DNA of 64,000 nt from Physcomitrium patens (lineage: Eukaryota > Streptophyta > Bryopsida > Funariales > Funariaceae). Where the stretch lies: positions 1,576,636-1,640,635 of the forward strand of contig NC_037275.1 in the NCBI RefSeq assembly GCF_000002425.4. The letters run 5' to 3'. How positions within the stretch are numbered: position 1 is the first letter of the stretch; each line of letters starts with the position of its first letter. The notes beneath the pieces are model-generated. The model saw nothing but the letters and a program-made list of their open reading frames with translations. It did no database searches and was not told where the DNA came from. Below are positions 11,863-24,417 of the stretch, piece by piece. The position numbers and the translations under genes were made by a program.

Positions 11863-12549
11863 GTGCGGCTAGAACCTTGTATAATACCTAATGAAGGTCC
11901 TATCCTCTTCTTAGAACCCTCTCCATATTTTACGATAAATGTTATTCTAGGACCTAAACATCTCAAAGCCTCTTCCTTGCTAGATTCAGAAGCCTCAACA
12001 TGTTTCTTAGATGAAAAATTTGCTAAAAAAAATAGCATATTTTTAGTAAAGAAAACTAAATCTGTTCATGTAAAAATCATAGATGGTCATCTGTTGTCTT
12101 CAGGAGATGTCACTCATGAAATCCTTCCTATAGAAATAACAACTAATAGTCATAGTAGCTTTGTAATATTTAATATTATTAGATCTCCTTCTAATCCAAT
12201 CATTTTAGGTTTATCATGGCTAGAAAATTATAATCCTAAAATAGATTGGACTTCTTATAGTCTTGACTTTTTTAAAAGTATAACTAAGAGTGTAGTTAAT
12301 CAAGTAGAAAGTCATAAGTCTAGTATAATTAAACCTATATTTGTAGGTGCAAGTGCTTTCTTCCATGCTGCAAAAGAAGGATCACCTTGTGTCATTTATG
12401 CCACACCTGTTTCTACTGGTGGAAAGACTTCAAGTGGCATTCCAAGCCAATATCAAGATTTTTAAGATATATTTGAGAAAAAAAATGCAGATACTCTTTT
12501 AGAACATCGTTCCTATGACTGCTCAATTGACCTTCAAGAAGGAACACAA
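11863..12549 (+). pseudogene. Family-B protease, decayed (copy B2)
   Basis: A 200-codon open stretch (11863-12465). The catalytic triad reads DSEA where B5 has DSGA, so the glycine is replaced. ILGLSWL is intact. A stop follows (CAA to TAA at 12463). The RT N-terminus begins (near 12480-12549) and is cut by insert C. The pol start codon of B5 is GTG here. Confidence 0.75.
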
Positions 12550-13794
12550 CCATTATCAAGATAGAGAGAGTTTGCCTCAAGAAAACGTTGGGCTTCTGGC
12601 TGTCATGTATTATTCAATCAAGCTTGAAAATAAGAGAAGCCCGAAGTTTATATATAATTTTTCCCTTTTAAGCAATTACACCAAATATACAAGCCTCAAG
12701 TAACCAACAACACCCAAAATTTGATAAATCCTTTAAAACCTTGTATATCCTTATCTGGAAATTATTCTAAACTTCAACAGCTCATATTTCTTAATCCGAC
12801 CGTCTAAAAAATTTCAAATTTTACATGAGATATTGATATATTTTTATTAACTTCCACAACAATTTTCAACTGCAAATTCATTGCGGATCTTGAGATATCT
12901 TGAAAATCCTAACAATAGCTTCAAACCCTTGTTTTTAAATATCCGCGTGAAATTTTCTTTATATCTCACAAAATATAAGCTTAAATGCCATAGAATTTAT
13001 ATGTATAGCTTTTTAACACAAAATTTTACATTCTTCAAAAAATTTGAGCCAAGAATTCATCCGAAAACTCAAGTTATGGCTCCAACCATTACTATAAACA
13101 AAACTGCTCACTTACTGCTTTTGATTTGAAAGTGCTGCCTTCAACTCCTTATAACTCCTTTACATGAACTCCAAAAGCAATAATTTTTTGTGAAAGATGT
13201 AGGCCTAAAAATTGTCCTTCTATTCGTTTCTTTCGATCTTTAAAAGCTTCTGTACAACTCCTCGTATCCTCAAAAGAGTAACAATATATCTTAAATTAAC
13301 ACCTTAACTTCAAACGGCTATAACTTTTTGACCCTAACTCCAAATCTTCTAAAATTTCTACACAAATTGTACTCCAAATCCTAAACTTTACAACCCTGGC
13401 TTCTAATCTCCGAATGCCTTCTTTAAAGTCGCCAAAATCCTTGTTAAGGTCGTAGGCAGCCTCCTCAAAGGCCATTGGGTATGGTATTCGACCAATAGGA
13501 ATGAAGTTCCCTATTCCTTGCCTTCATCCGACCATGCCTTGCTTTCATCCCTCCCAATTAGCCTCCTATAGTTTAGATTTTCATCCTTAGGCTTCCACCT
13601 TCTCCCAAGGCTTCATACTAAACATTTAGGTCGTACTTTTATTTTAATGTCAAAATCAAAACAAAGAAAGAAATAAAGTAAAGTTTCTTATACCAACTCT
13701 TTTTAATTTAATCTACTAGCCATTCTAAAATACATCTAGATTTATTAACATATAATATGTTTTAACTAATTTTTACATACTATAAGCATTTACA
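12550..13794 (+). mobile_element. Insert C in copy B2, LTR-like
   Basis: About 1.2 kb with no coding capacity, between the RT start and the 3' noncoding region of B2. The left end (TATCAAGATAGAGAGAG) matches the start of C in B1, which reads TGTCGAGGTAGAGAGAG, giving the LTR-type TG start. The right end lies near ACAACA at about 13794. The internal sequence has features common in plant LTRs, but no TATA box or target duplication was established. Its arrival coincides with loss of most of pol. Confidence 0.5.
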
Positions 13795-14277
13795 ATACAA
13801 CAACACTGAGGAGATAGAGAACCAATAATCAGCGGATTCGACTCAAGAGCCTTCGTTTGCTGACCTGCCGGATGAGACATTACGATTGTCACAACCTTCA
13901 AGACAACGTAATTGAGATGAAGATCTTCAAGAACAACATGTTCTTCCTCGAATAGATGGCGAGATATAATTGTTTTGGTATCACGACCTTGGAAGGGACT
14001 CCCGATGTTTGGTGATTTTACTAGAGGTAGGAACAACTCCTTATGGTTTTCCAAATGTTTGATTCGAAGGAAGTTATGAAGGCCTCAACAATGATCAAAT
14101 AATTGGGTGGTCTTCCTACCCTAGTATGGGACACTATTGATGGTTGAGAGGCCCTATCAATCATCTTCGAAGAGAACAAAGATCAGAGTATGTGGCGAAT
14201 ACAATTTATTGCATCATAGATTTCCTCAACATATGATTGCCACTCGTCGTGGAACTCGTCCCTAGAAGGAAGGATAA

Positions 14278-14728
14278 TGTCACGAACATACACATATAAG
14301 CCAGTAATTACATGTATAAATAGATAGAAATAAGTAAAAGTAGGTAAAAGTAAGTTAATTCTATAGTATTTATTATGGAAGCTTCCTAGAAGCTTTATAG
14401 ATGTTGCTTTGACTTTATAAGTGTCTTTAATTGACTTTTTGGGATTAGAATCATAGTCAACAAGTTTGCCATGTGCCACAGATGTTGTCAACTTGAAGAC
14501 CAAGCTAACTATGTGGCCTACAAGTAGAAAAAATTGCCTTGTAAGTCAAGGCATGTGTCCTACAATGCTAACACATATTGGAGGTTCTATAGAACGTCGC
14601 CACATAGCCCATAGTAAGATAGTATAAATAGAGACAAGAGTGAAGCCCTCTTCACTCTTGTCAACTTTTTTCTTGCTTCTAGTCTAGTTTCAAGGATCTC
14701 TAGTTTTCTTAGTTTTTGGCAATAGCCA
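14278..14728 (+). repeat. B2 3' LTR, right-truncated
   Basis: Starts TGTCACGAACATA after a purine-rich tract. The hairpin has one mismatch. The sequence stops matching other B LTRs at the GGCAATAGCC motif (14728), about 100 bp before the usual end. Confidence 0.8.
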
Positions 14729-15115
14729 AAAGATTTTTTATACTTAAAAAAATCTAGAGATATCATGAAGAAGGATCTGCTTATAAAAATATTCATGATG
14801 TGGAGAAAGTGTAGCATCATTTTGATATTGTATGGTTGAGAAGTTGAGTTGTTCTTTACAACATACACAACTTGTTCAATACATTCATGCATCTTGTTTG
14901 CAATTCTATTTCAAAATCTTTACTTAATGTCTTTGAAGTTCTATTGTAATATTCTAACTAGCAATATCTTTACAAAGTTTTATATTTTATTACAAAAGTA
15001 TTGCCAAATTGGTATTGATATGATGTTGTAATATACCATTTATTAATACACAAATGGAAAGATTTCAAACAATAAAAATCTTACTTGACCTAAATATCAA
15101 AACTTTTAAAAAATA
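14729..15115 (+). pseudogene. Relic of Root_cap gene 3' flanking DNA
   Basis: Collinear with 51585-51955, downstream of the right Root_cap gene, and with its mirror near 41270-41640. Shared stretches include GATGTGGAGAAAGTGTAGCA, TTCTTTACAACATACACAAC and TTGCCAAATTGG. Differences are mostly C-to-T and G-to-A. Only 3' flank is present and the coding exons are absent. It begins exactly where the B2 LTR breaks off. This implies a third, older copy or transferred piece of the locus, about 25 kb from the palindrome. Confidence 0.8.
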
Positions 15116-15403
15116 AAATATGATTTTAATATATTTTAATTTTAAATTTATTTTTTCATGAACTATTGTTGTATTAAATTTTTATTTTTCTATTACAAAG
15201 TCTTTTTAAATAATTGTTTCTTTTAAAGGTAATAAATGAATATTTTTGGTTCTTTTGTATATATAGTAGGATTTTGTAAGGTTCTATATTCTCCAACAAT
15301 CAAAAAAGTTAAGAAATTTAAACTTTTTGGTTTTAAATTAAAAAAAAATCCTATTTTTTTTAATTTATAAATAATTTATTATATTATAAATAGCTTAATA
15401 ATA

Positions 15404-15434
<31 letters not shown>

Positions 15435-17186
15435 TGTATTTTATTCCTGTCATTTAAAAGACTTCAATAATAAAAATATATAAGGTACTTATAGATATTA
15501 TGAAAATCAAGAAAATTTCAATAGATTCTTCATTTCTTCCAATTTATTGAATAAAAAAGAATCTATATTTTTTTTAAATATCTAAGCCTTTTTAATCTAT
15601 TTCCACCTCTACTTCATAGGTCCATATATAAATACTTGAACCTTCAAATAAGAAGTTCCTAATATGTAAAAGTACAAGCTATCCAATCTTATACAATTCA
15701 AGTTCAATGCTCACAAATTCTAAGTGATATACTAAGATCAATATTGACTTATAAATATTATAATATATTCCAAATATATATAATAAAATCAATTAATTAT
15801 ATGATTTTATATGTTTTTAGTAAAATAATTTTATATATTAATATCATAATCATAAAAATACCAATACATACAATACTTTTCAACAAAAATTATATAATCT
15901 TCTACAATATGATCTCTCAAAAGATTTAATATTTTAGCCATTTTTTAAGATATATGTATCTAATATTAATCTATACTTATATCTAACATCAAATAAAGCA
16001 ATGTCAAAAATAAGAAGAAACCAACATTAACAACTAAATTATTAATTAATATCTTATTGGCTATTCAATTTGATTACTTAACATTATTGATTATATGAAA
16101 TCTATTTTATAATGTGTCATTATATAGAATAAATTCCCAACTAACTATAAGTAATTTTTATACATAAATAATATGTTGCTTCACTCAAAGTTATTTAATT
16201 ATACCAATGTTGAGATTCCTTGAAGTTCCAAAGCATCAACTTGTAATATGGTTGAATAATCAAAACCTAGGATATTAATGATTTACCATTTCTAACTTAG
16301 CAAGCAAGATGTAGCATGATCAAATTGTGAAATGTGGTTCATGCTTATTTTTTAAAGAATTAGTTGCTTCTAAATACAAAGATCCTAAGCTAAACTTGAA
16401 ACAAGAATTTTGACAAGAAAAAGCCACTAATATTGTTATTCTAGTTGTTATTGTGTTCTTTTTGTTTTATTTTGTTTTTTCTTTTTTCTTTTTTCAACAA
16501 AAAATATTTTTATTCAAAAAAATAGATTATAAGTTAATTTAGATTCTATGAGCAGATTGATAAAATTAATAAGATAGGACCCATCATCGATTGAGATGAA
16601 TAAAGGCTTTCTATACAACAAACTTTGTGATTATTTCAAACTTGGCTTAAATCTTTGATGAATATTTCTTGCCATTTTTTAATATAAGACTATTTATAAC
16701 TAAGTATGTGATTTTTTTGTACCATGCAAGTATAAATTGTATCTTATTAAGTGCTATGGAAAATTTGAAAAGTATTAATCTTTTCTTGGATGAAAACAAA
16801 ACTTTGTATAGCACACTAAATTCTCTACAATATAGTACTTTGGAAGACATCTTTTGCTAGAACGGAGATGTGAAGAGAAGATATGTATTTCAAGCCAGCT
16901 TGGCTACCAAGAGGGATCCTTCTAGAAATTTCTCTCTATAATAGATATTAACGTACCTAATAGAGTCATTTAATATGGATTGTAATCTCCTTGCCATTGA
17001 CTTAAATAATATTTTATATAAGGTACCTAATATAGTGATTGGTGGCCAATTTTTTAAATTAATTTTACAACCCCTTTTAGGAATTAAGCAAAGGAGTCTA
17101 TATTAAGGTAGCAATAGTGGTTGCCTATGTGAAGTGTTTTGGTGAAGACTTCTAATAATTAGTTTGTAAGGACGTCCCACATCTTC
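15116..17186. other. AT-rich stretch without a recognised gene
   Basis: Very AT-rich. Short open frames (about 60 codons at 15744 and 16669) have low-complexity composition and I see no protein in them. Apart from the AT microsatellite there is nothing I can name. Confidence 0.5.
15399..15427. repeat. (AT)n microsatellite
   Basis: Uninterrupted AT dinucleotides followed by a T run. Confidence 0.95.
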
Positions 17187-18950
17187 AATGAGAATTTGGC
17201 ACGCAATCTGACGCTTCGAGGGGGCCCGTCCACTTGGAAGTGCCTTTAAGGCCTAGTAAACTTTGGCCTTGGCCAATGGGGTCTTGAGTGCTTGATTCAT
17301 CTCGGCCGATACTAGCTTGGGCACTTTGTTCCAGTAATGATTTTGCGCAGACAGGGAGGAGCCTTGAGTAGTAATTGGTTCTTGGTAGTAAGCGGTTGCA
17401 TAGGCAGTCACAGAGCCGTTGGTGTCATACTTCCAACCGTCCTCGCTGCGGAGTAGTTGAATCGGGGGTGCGCTGTTGGCTTTCTGGACGCTAAGAAAGA
17501 AATCTTTTTTCATCTGGCCGTCAAGTTGCTTCCAGCGGGTGGAACTGCGGATGGCTTGCCATTCGGCTTGTTGGAGTTCCTGTTCTGTGAGGCCTTGTGA
17601 CGCGATATCATGTGCGGTTTTCAGGAACACGAAGCTGGGATTGAGTTGGAGCAGTCGCTCCTCCGAGGATAGCGTCGCACGAAGCTGGACCGATTTGGCT
17701 CAGCGTGCTTGAGCTCGGCGTACCCCTTCGTCTTGGCAGTACGCTTTCACCTGCTGGAGTGCTCCGACTACCCGAATGGGCCTGTAGTGTTGTTGTGTAC
17801 ACAGCCCTGATGCAATTCCAACGCCCCCGGTAGCCGATGCTCGCCGGATCGCCCAAGTGGGCAGGCGCGAGATGACCCTCTGTGTTGGGTTGGAGTTCAA
17901 AACCCCGATCGATGCCGAGCATCGAAGGACGTGCGAGATCGGAACGGGTATTCTCCCTCCAAAGATGTCGATCGAGCAGCTGCACAATCCACGATCACCT
18001 CAGAACCATCCGTGGAACTGGCGAGTGCAACAGTGGTTGACTCATGAATTCTCACGAGAGGTGCCACATTGAATTCAGCGGCGTTGACGTGGTTCATAGT
18101 TTAACTTTGGAATTTAAAATGCATGACGTGCGAAGCCTCGTAATGGATGATCTTGCTTCCAAAAATTGGCGCTTTCAGGAACGTTATTCTGATTTTGGAC
18201 ATGTCAGAAAATCGACTATATACGTCCTTATCATACAGTTGGCTGTACATTTACACTTAGACACTGTTAAGGTGGAGATCAATCGGGCCGTTCGTGCGCC
18301 TTATCGGGAGGGAACCCCAGCGTCGTGGGTGACTTGATCGGGGTACGCCATGCCGAACGCAATTGTCTCCCGACTTGAGAATGGATGGAGGCGATTTTTG
18401 GATTAGGAGGTGCATCTGTGCAGATCGTGCAGAAGCGGCGGAGATTCCTGTCTCGGAGCGCTTTGGGCATCCGGTGCGGCGCTGCACTTTCTGAGGTGGC
18501 CCAGCCGGCAACACCGCCAGCTAACCCTGGCTTTTCCAACCAGCTTCCAATGTGGTCGCAACTCCACGTCATCTTTGTTTCCTTGTGGGATGGATTCCTC
18601 TTGGCCATGCGGCTTGATGGTGCTGGAAACAGACGACTGGAGTATGAGGTGCTCGATATTGCATTTTGCAAGTGCTCAATTAGTTATTGTGCATTTCTCG
18701 CCGCGGACATGATGGAAGCCATGGCCAGTCGAGTGTCCCACTGGATTGTCCATCCTGTCGGCGCAGTGTGTAGCCGGGGGTCTTCGAGCCCAATCCATAG
18801 ACCCTCCCATTTTGGCTCGCCTTCTGTTCCACACCGAACTAGATAGCAACGGCTCGAATACGAATGATGCAGTTGAAAACGTGTTTAATAGGAATTTAGG
18901 CCGTGTCGGTAGCACACAAGGTTGCTGGCACCATCATTTATAGTGCAGCG
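17187..18950 (-). pseudogene. LINE ORF2 remnant: endonuclease and linker towards RT
   Basis: GC-rich island on the minus strand. A 125-codon stretch (17630 down to 17253) has the plan of the LINE segment just before RT: W-x-QLDGQMKKDFFLSV, then PPIQLL, then AYYQEPI, ending near a LKTPL segment. Upstream on the same strand are ISRLPTW (about 17850) and, near 18570, KETKMTW, which resembles the QETK motif of LINE endonucleases. Several frameshifts and stops intervene. RT itself is absent. Assignment is by motif recognition; the endonuclease part is weaker than the linker. Confidence 0.55.
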
Positions 18951-19222
18951 AGGATCATTTATGGACATAAAATTTTATGGCCCCCTTGGAGTTGATTGAC
19001 AAGCTACGTGTCACGGTATTCTTGCTTGTAGGGGCTGGAGCTGGACAGGGGGGGGGGAGCCGCGGCACTACAACTGCCGCAGCCGCCACAGGTAGGGGGT
19101 CGATTCCATTTTCTTAACTACACTTTGCCGAAGTCTTATTGGTTCCTTTGCAATTAAGTTTAGTTGAATATTGTGGTGTAAACCTTGATTTTGATCTGGG
19201 GTGAGATATTTGCCAAAAAAAA
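18951..19222 (+). mobile_element. Possible LINE 3' tail with poly-A, opposite orientation
   Basis: Noncoding sequence rich in G near 19030-19100, ending in a run of A (about 19214-19222) on the plus strand, as in a LINE 3' end. The coding remnant beside it is on the minus strand, the pattern left by 5' inversion during insertion. A target duplication was not convincingly found. Confidence 0.35.
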
Positions 19223-20267
19223 AGTTAGTTCAAAAGTTTGGAGTATTAATTCATCTTAGGATTGAATCAAACATAATTATGAAAGTAAATTCCATTGAGT
19301 AGAATACTAAGGAAGAAGATAAGTAAGAAGAGAGCATAAATTTGCAACTAAACCATGGCATTTTATACCAATATCATGCATTGAAACATGACTATGCAAT
19401 GTTTGGTTCAAATTATAATAAATGCAAGAACATAGGTATTTGGTGGTTGTAAATTAAATTAATTCCCCACTAGTTGATATTTCATTTTAGTTTGTAATGA
19501 TTAATTATCTTATGTTTTATTTATATGTAAATCTTGCCTTAAGTTCTTAGTAAATGACTACTTAAGCCTTTTCAATTGCTCCCTTTAATCACTAACAAAC
19601 TTCACAAACATCCTTACATACAATGTTAATTAATTTTAAGTTCTCAACTCTTGAAGAAATTTTACAAAAACTTTATTGATTTTTATCTATCAATCAAAAT
19701 TATGTGAAACTAAATAAATAAATATAAAAGTAAAATAAATTACCTTGTAGAGGATATTATTTTAGATAAGTTTCTAATGGTTAAAAGAATGATTCTTGAT
19801 ATGTAAAAAAGCCATCCTATGAATAAGAAACAAATTCAAGGGCCAAGAGATAAAACTAAGAGGATAAAAAATCAACTAGAGAATATGCAAAGACTAACTA
19901 AGAGTATAAAATATAGAATTAGAATATCCTTGAGGTAGATGAATTAGCAAGGGATTTTAGGAACAATAAAAATATGCTAAAAGTATATACTTATATTAGA
20001 TAATATGTCAAAGAATATATTTGATATATCCTTGAATAAATATAAACATTAAAAGATAGAAATTGTTAATAAGGCCAACAACCACTACCTATAAGTAATG
20101 GATGTTGGAAGTAAGAGTTATTTTATTCCATACTTCTCTTTGTGTATGACCTTGTTAATATTATGTATTGAGACTTCTAGTATTATGTTTCTTCAATAGG
20201 TTATGGATCCACTCACCATTATTTATAAGTTTTAAAGTCTTTTCAAATGTTTCTTGTTATAAATAAT
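19223..20267. other. AT-rich spacer, nothing recognised
   Basis: No frame above 60 codons with protein-like composition and no repeat ends identified. Confidence 0.5.
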
Positions 20268-20806
20268 TATCATGGACATACATATTTACTCTAATCTTCA
20301 CCTATATGATAAAATGGATATAGACAAAAGTAGATTTATTTCATAATATCTTCTAAAGAAACTTCTTAAAAGCTTCATAGATGCTACTTTGACTTTACAT
20401 GTCTTTGTAGTTGATTGGTAGATAAGCAACTTGAATAACAAGTTAACCACATGCCACACATGCTTGTAGCTTATAAAACAAGCTAACTATGTGGCACACA
20501 TATATGAAACTTGCCTTACAAGTTATGCTATATATCTTGCAAAGTCAACTTATTTTGGAAGTTCTACAAAACATTACCATATAACTCTTAATTATTTAGT
20601 ATACATTGAGACAAGAGTGAAGCCTTTTTTACTCTTGTTAATGCCTTTTAAGTCTTTAGTTTTGTTTCAAGACTTTATAGTCTTCTTGCCTTTGGTAATA
20701 GCTATTCTAATTTAATATATTATCATTTTTGAGTGATATTTTAGTCTTTTTGAGTGACACAAGAGTATCTTGATCTTTCAAGTCTTGAAGATTCATATCC
20801 TTAATA
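20268..20806 (+). repeat. B3 5' LTR, decayed
   Basis: The start reads TATCATGGACATACA (TG lost). The hairpin is degraded to AACTTCTTAAAAGCTT, and the TATA region near 20598 is weak. The end is near ATCCTTAATA. Confidence 0.65.
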
Positions 20807-21065
20807 GTTTGAAAGAGTGTTAATTCATTTCTTTTACCTTATTTTAGAAGTGAGTGGATTATCTCACTTCTATCATTATATTTTGAAGGTTGTAGCCTAT
20901 CTAGTTTTAATCAAATAGTTTAATTTTTGAATATTAATTTCTTCTTTAAATATAGTAAATTATCTTTTTTTGTAAAAAAATTTATTTGATATTAGAGGTT
21001 TTGAATTACCTTCTTCTAAGTTGACTTATAGATATACTAAGTTATTTGAAATAGAAGAGTAAGTC

Positions 21066-24000
21066 ATGGATTCTAGACTTGAAAAAAGTAAGAATAGATT
21101 TACTACTATTAGAGATCTTTATAAAATCATTAACACTTTTAAGATGGAAATTTCACACATTAACAATACCAACCAAAGAAATACTAATTCTATACTTATG
21201 AAATAAGTCTAGAATCTATGTGAAGAAGTTGTGTAGTTTAAAGAAGAAAGTAGATTCACCTCACAACCAAATCTAAGAAGTTTTTTTTTTTATAAATATG
21301 ATGGAGACAAAGATTAATATGTTTGAGAAGTTTGATGGAAAAAGATCAAAATTTTGAAGATTTTTGCAACAAGTCAAGTTTTATATAAAATTGCATCATT
21401 TCTAATATTTCCATAGATTTACTACAATTGGATTCATAGGTGCACTTCCAACTAGAAGTGCTCTATCTTTTATTTACAGCATTGATAGAAAAAGATTTAG
21501 AATTTTTTTTTGATTTTGATTTATTCTTAGAATTATTTATGGGCACATTTTGAAAAAACGATTAAGAAATAGTACCTAAGAAAAAGCTCTTATCTTTATG
21601 ATAAAGATTATTGTTAACCACCATATATGCTTCTACATTCTGAAACCTTGCTTGTAACAGAGATTGAAATAACAAAGCCCTTATACATCAATTTTCATAT
21701 GGATTGAAAGATAACATCAAAGATTTGTTATTGACAATGCCAATAGCATATTCTTTGAAAAAAATTATTGCTTAAGCTATTACATGTAAAAATTAATTAT
21801 TTGAAGGAATTAAGAATAAAGATTTGGTTAGAGAAGAACAAATTAAATAATAGTAGTATCTTCTAAGTTTTTAAAAACTTATTCATCAAGGCCAAAAGTA
21901 TTAATAATTGATATAGTATGTTTTAAACTTCTCACAAAGTAAGAAAAGACTCAATGTCATTAAGAGGATTTGTGCTTTTATTATAGAAAAGCTAATCACA
22001 TTGCTCTATATTTTCCAAAGAAGCAATACAATCCCAAAATAAAGAGTATAATTGCCTAAGAAGAAAATGTATTAAAAAACAAGATTTACTAGTTATAATA
22101 GTTATAGAGTGGCAAGAATCTTATATAATATCTAATAAAGATCCTATCTTTTTATAGATCCTTTACCTTGTTTTACAATAGATATATATTTAAGACTAAA
22201 AATCACAAAGTCTTTACATTATTAAATTCAAGAGCTTCAACTTGTTTTTTAAATAAAAAATTTGTCAAAAAATAAAAAATAATTTTATTCAAGAAATTAA
22301 ATACTTACATATACAAGTCAAAAATAATTAATTTTTATCTTTTAGAGATGTTATCCACAAAACTATTCTTGTAGATGTAGCAATTAAAGATTATAATAAA
22401 ATAGTAATATTTAATATATTAAGATCTCTTTTCAATCTAATTATTTTATGATTATCATGGTTAAAAAAATATAATCTTCAAATAGATTGGATTTCTTATA
22501 ACCTTAATCTTTTTAATAGTTTAACCTATAGTCTTATTAGTTAAGTAAAAATACATAAGTCTAGTACATTTAAATTCTTATTAATAAGTGAAAGAGCTTT
22601 TGTTCATGCTTCAAAAGAAAGATCTTCTTTTGTTATATATGCCATATTCATTTTTGATAGTAAAAAGATGTCAAGTGATATTTGTAACCAATATTAAGAT
22701 TTTCAAGATGTTTTTAAAAAAAATTTAAATAATCTTCTAGAGTATTAACCTTATGATTATTTAATTGATTTGCAAGAAGAAGCTCAACTACTATTTAGAC
22801 CAATCTACAACTTATTGCATAATGAATTGGCTATACTAAATAACCGTATTGAAGAAACATTTGTTGAAAATTTCATATGCCATTCAAAATCTCCAACAAG
22901 AGCTTCTATCTTATTTGTGAAGAAAAAGAGTTGATCTTTGCAACTATATGTGAACTTTTGAGGACTCAATAAGGTCACTATTAACAATAGTTATCCTATA
23001 TCTTTTATTTTAAGAATTTTTGATCAACTAAATCAAGCAAAGAAATAGATCTATAAAGAACATACAACCTAGTTTGTATTAAAAAATGTGATGAACTAAA
23101 GACTACATTTCAAACTAGGTATGAATATTTAAAATTTTTTTTCATGCCTTTTAGACTCATAAATATACCAATTGCTTTTCAAAATTTAATGAATGATGTT
23201 ATTTTTCAATTTTTTAGTGATTTTCATATCTATTATTTAGATGATATTCTAATTTGCTCTAAAAATACAAAAAATATGAAGTTAGTATTTGTTGTTTGTT
23301 ACAAAAACTAAAAGATGTAAAATTATATGCCAAAGTAGAGAAGTATATATTTTATACTACTTAAGTTGACTTCTTAAGATACATCATTTCAAATAATAAT
23401 CTTATAATAGATCTTATGCAAGATAAAGTATTTTAGATTGAAAGATTTGAAAAAAAATCAATGATGTGTAATATTTTTAAATATTTGGTAATTATTACTA
23501 AATATCTATTAAGAATATTTTTGAAATTGTGACTCTTTTCAAACATCTGACCTATAAAAACAAGCTTGAGTTGAGCAAAGAAGCTGAGGTATCTTTTGAA
23601 TCTTTTAAAATAATATTTATTTTTCTATCAATCTTATATCACGTCGACTTGTTCAAGGTATTCTTCATGAAAACAACTGCATCACACTTTGCTATAGGTA
23701 TTATATATCATTAATAGGAGCAAATGACAAATTTCACCTTGTAGCTTTCTATTCTAAATTTTTTTCAGCAACCAAGTTTAACTACAAGATCCACAACAAA
23801 GAACTTCTTGCCATCTTTGATTCATTTCAAGAATGGCATCATTATCTAGAAGGACCTTCAAGTCCAATCATTATATGTATAAATTACAAGAAGTTTGAAT
23901 ATTTTATATCGGCACATGTATTAAATTATTGCCAAGTTTTTGGGAGCAAGTCTTTATCAAGATTTAATTTTAAGATCACTTATCAATTAAAAAATCAACA

Positions 24001-24417
24001 AGATTTGTTAGATAATATTTCTAATTATTTTTTTCTTGTACCAAAAGAAAGAGATGCAGCTTTTAATCAACAATAAATGATTCTTTTGAAGTTAGAGCAT
24101 TTTCATCTTTAAGTAATGAAATCAATACTGATCATTAATTCAACATTTTTTCAGCAACTTCAATCAAGTATGTCTTATGATCCTTTTCTTCATGATGTTA
24201 AGAATGATTCTTCTAAGTCTCATAATATTATTAAATTTGAGTTCAAGAATAATCTACTCTATTTCAAAAAAAAAATTATAGATTTGAAAAAGTGAAATAT
24301 GGTTATATGTTCTTTAAGCTTGTCATGAATTTTCAACAACTAGACATTTTGAATACAACAAGACTTTGAAGCTCATATCTAAAGATTTTTGGTGGCATCA
24401 AATATGATAGGTAATTA
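21066..24417 (+). pseudogene. Gag-pol of copy B3, heavily decayed
   Basis: ATG at 21066 opens a short gag frame. Further on, the gag CCHC region (near 21970-22020) and a protease with the triad changed (NSRA near 22224) are visible. RT follows, with an intact YLDD motif (IYYLDDILI near 23230-23257). The RNase H start (VFFMKTTASHFA near 23662-23697) has threonine at the first catalytic aspartate position. The integrase zinc-binding start is near 24300-24400. Stops occur every few tens of codons. Confidence 0.7.

Larger units (their letters stand above)
10078..14728 (+). mobile_element. Family-B Gypsy copy B2 with insert C
   Basis: 5' LTR, gag, protease, then insert C (about 12550-13794) in place of RT, RNase H, integrase and chromodomain, then 3' noncoding sequence and a 3' LTR cut off at 14728. 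It is less decayed than B3 and B4 but has numerous stops. Directly after the truncated LTR comes a relic of Root_cap 3' flank, so the B2 right end was lost in a rearrangement. Confidence 0.8.
20268..24417 (+). mobile_element. Decayed family-B-related copy B3, right-truncated
   Basis: 5' LTR (20268-20806), gag, protease, RT, RNase H and the start of integrase can be followed, ending abruptly at about 24417 where a second protease begins (B4). Base composition is extreme, with nearly every CG lost. The gag N-terminus differs from B1, B2 and B5, so this is a related subfamily rather than the same one. Confidence 0.7.

Noticed and set aside
16980..17110. A plus-strand segment reading roughly like a LINE RT piece (GGQ..., then PLLGIKQ)
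   Set aside because: Only a short stretch, surrounded by stops, with no further LINE motifs in order. Chance cannot be excluded.
17476..18943. Several plus-strand frames of 65-153 codons in the GC-rich island
   Set aside because: They are shadows of the minus-strand LINE remnant; none has a plausible protein.
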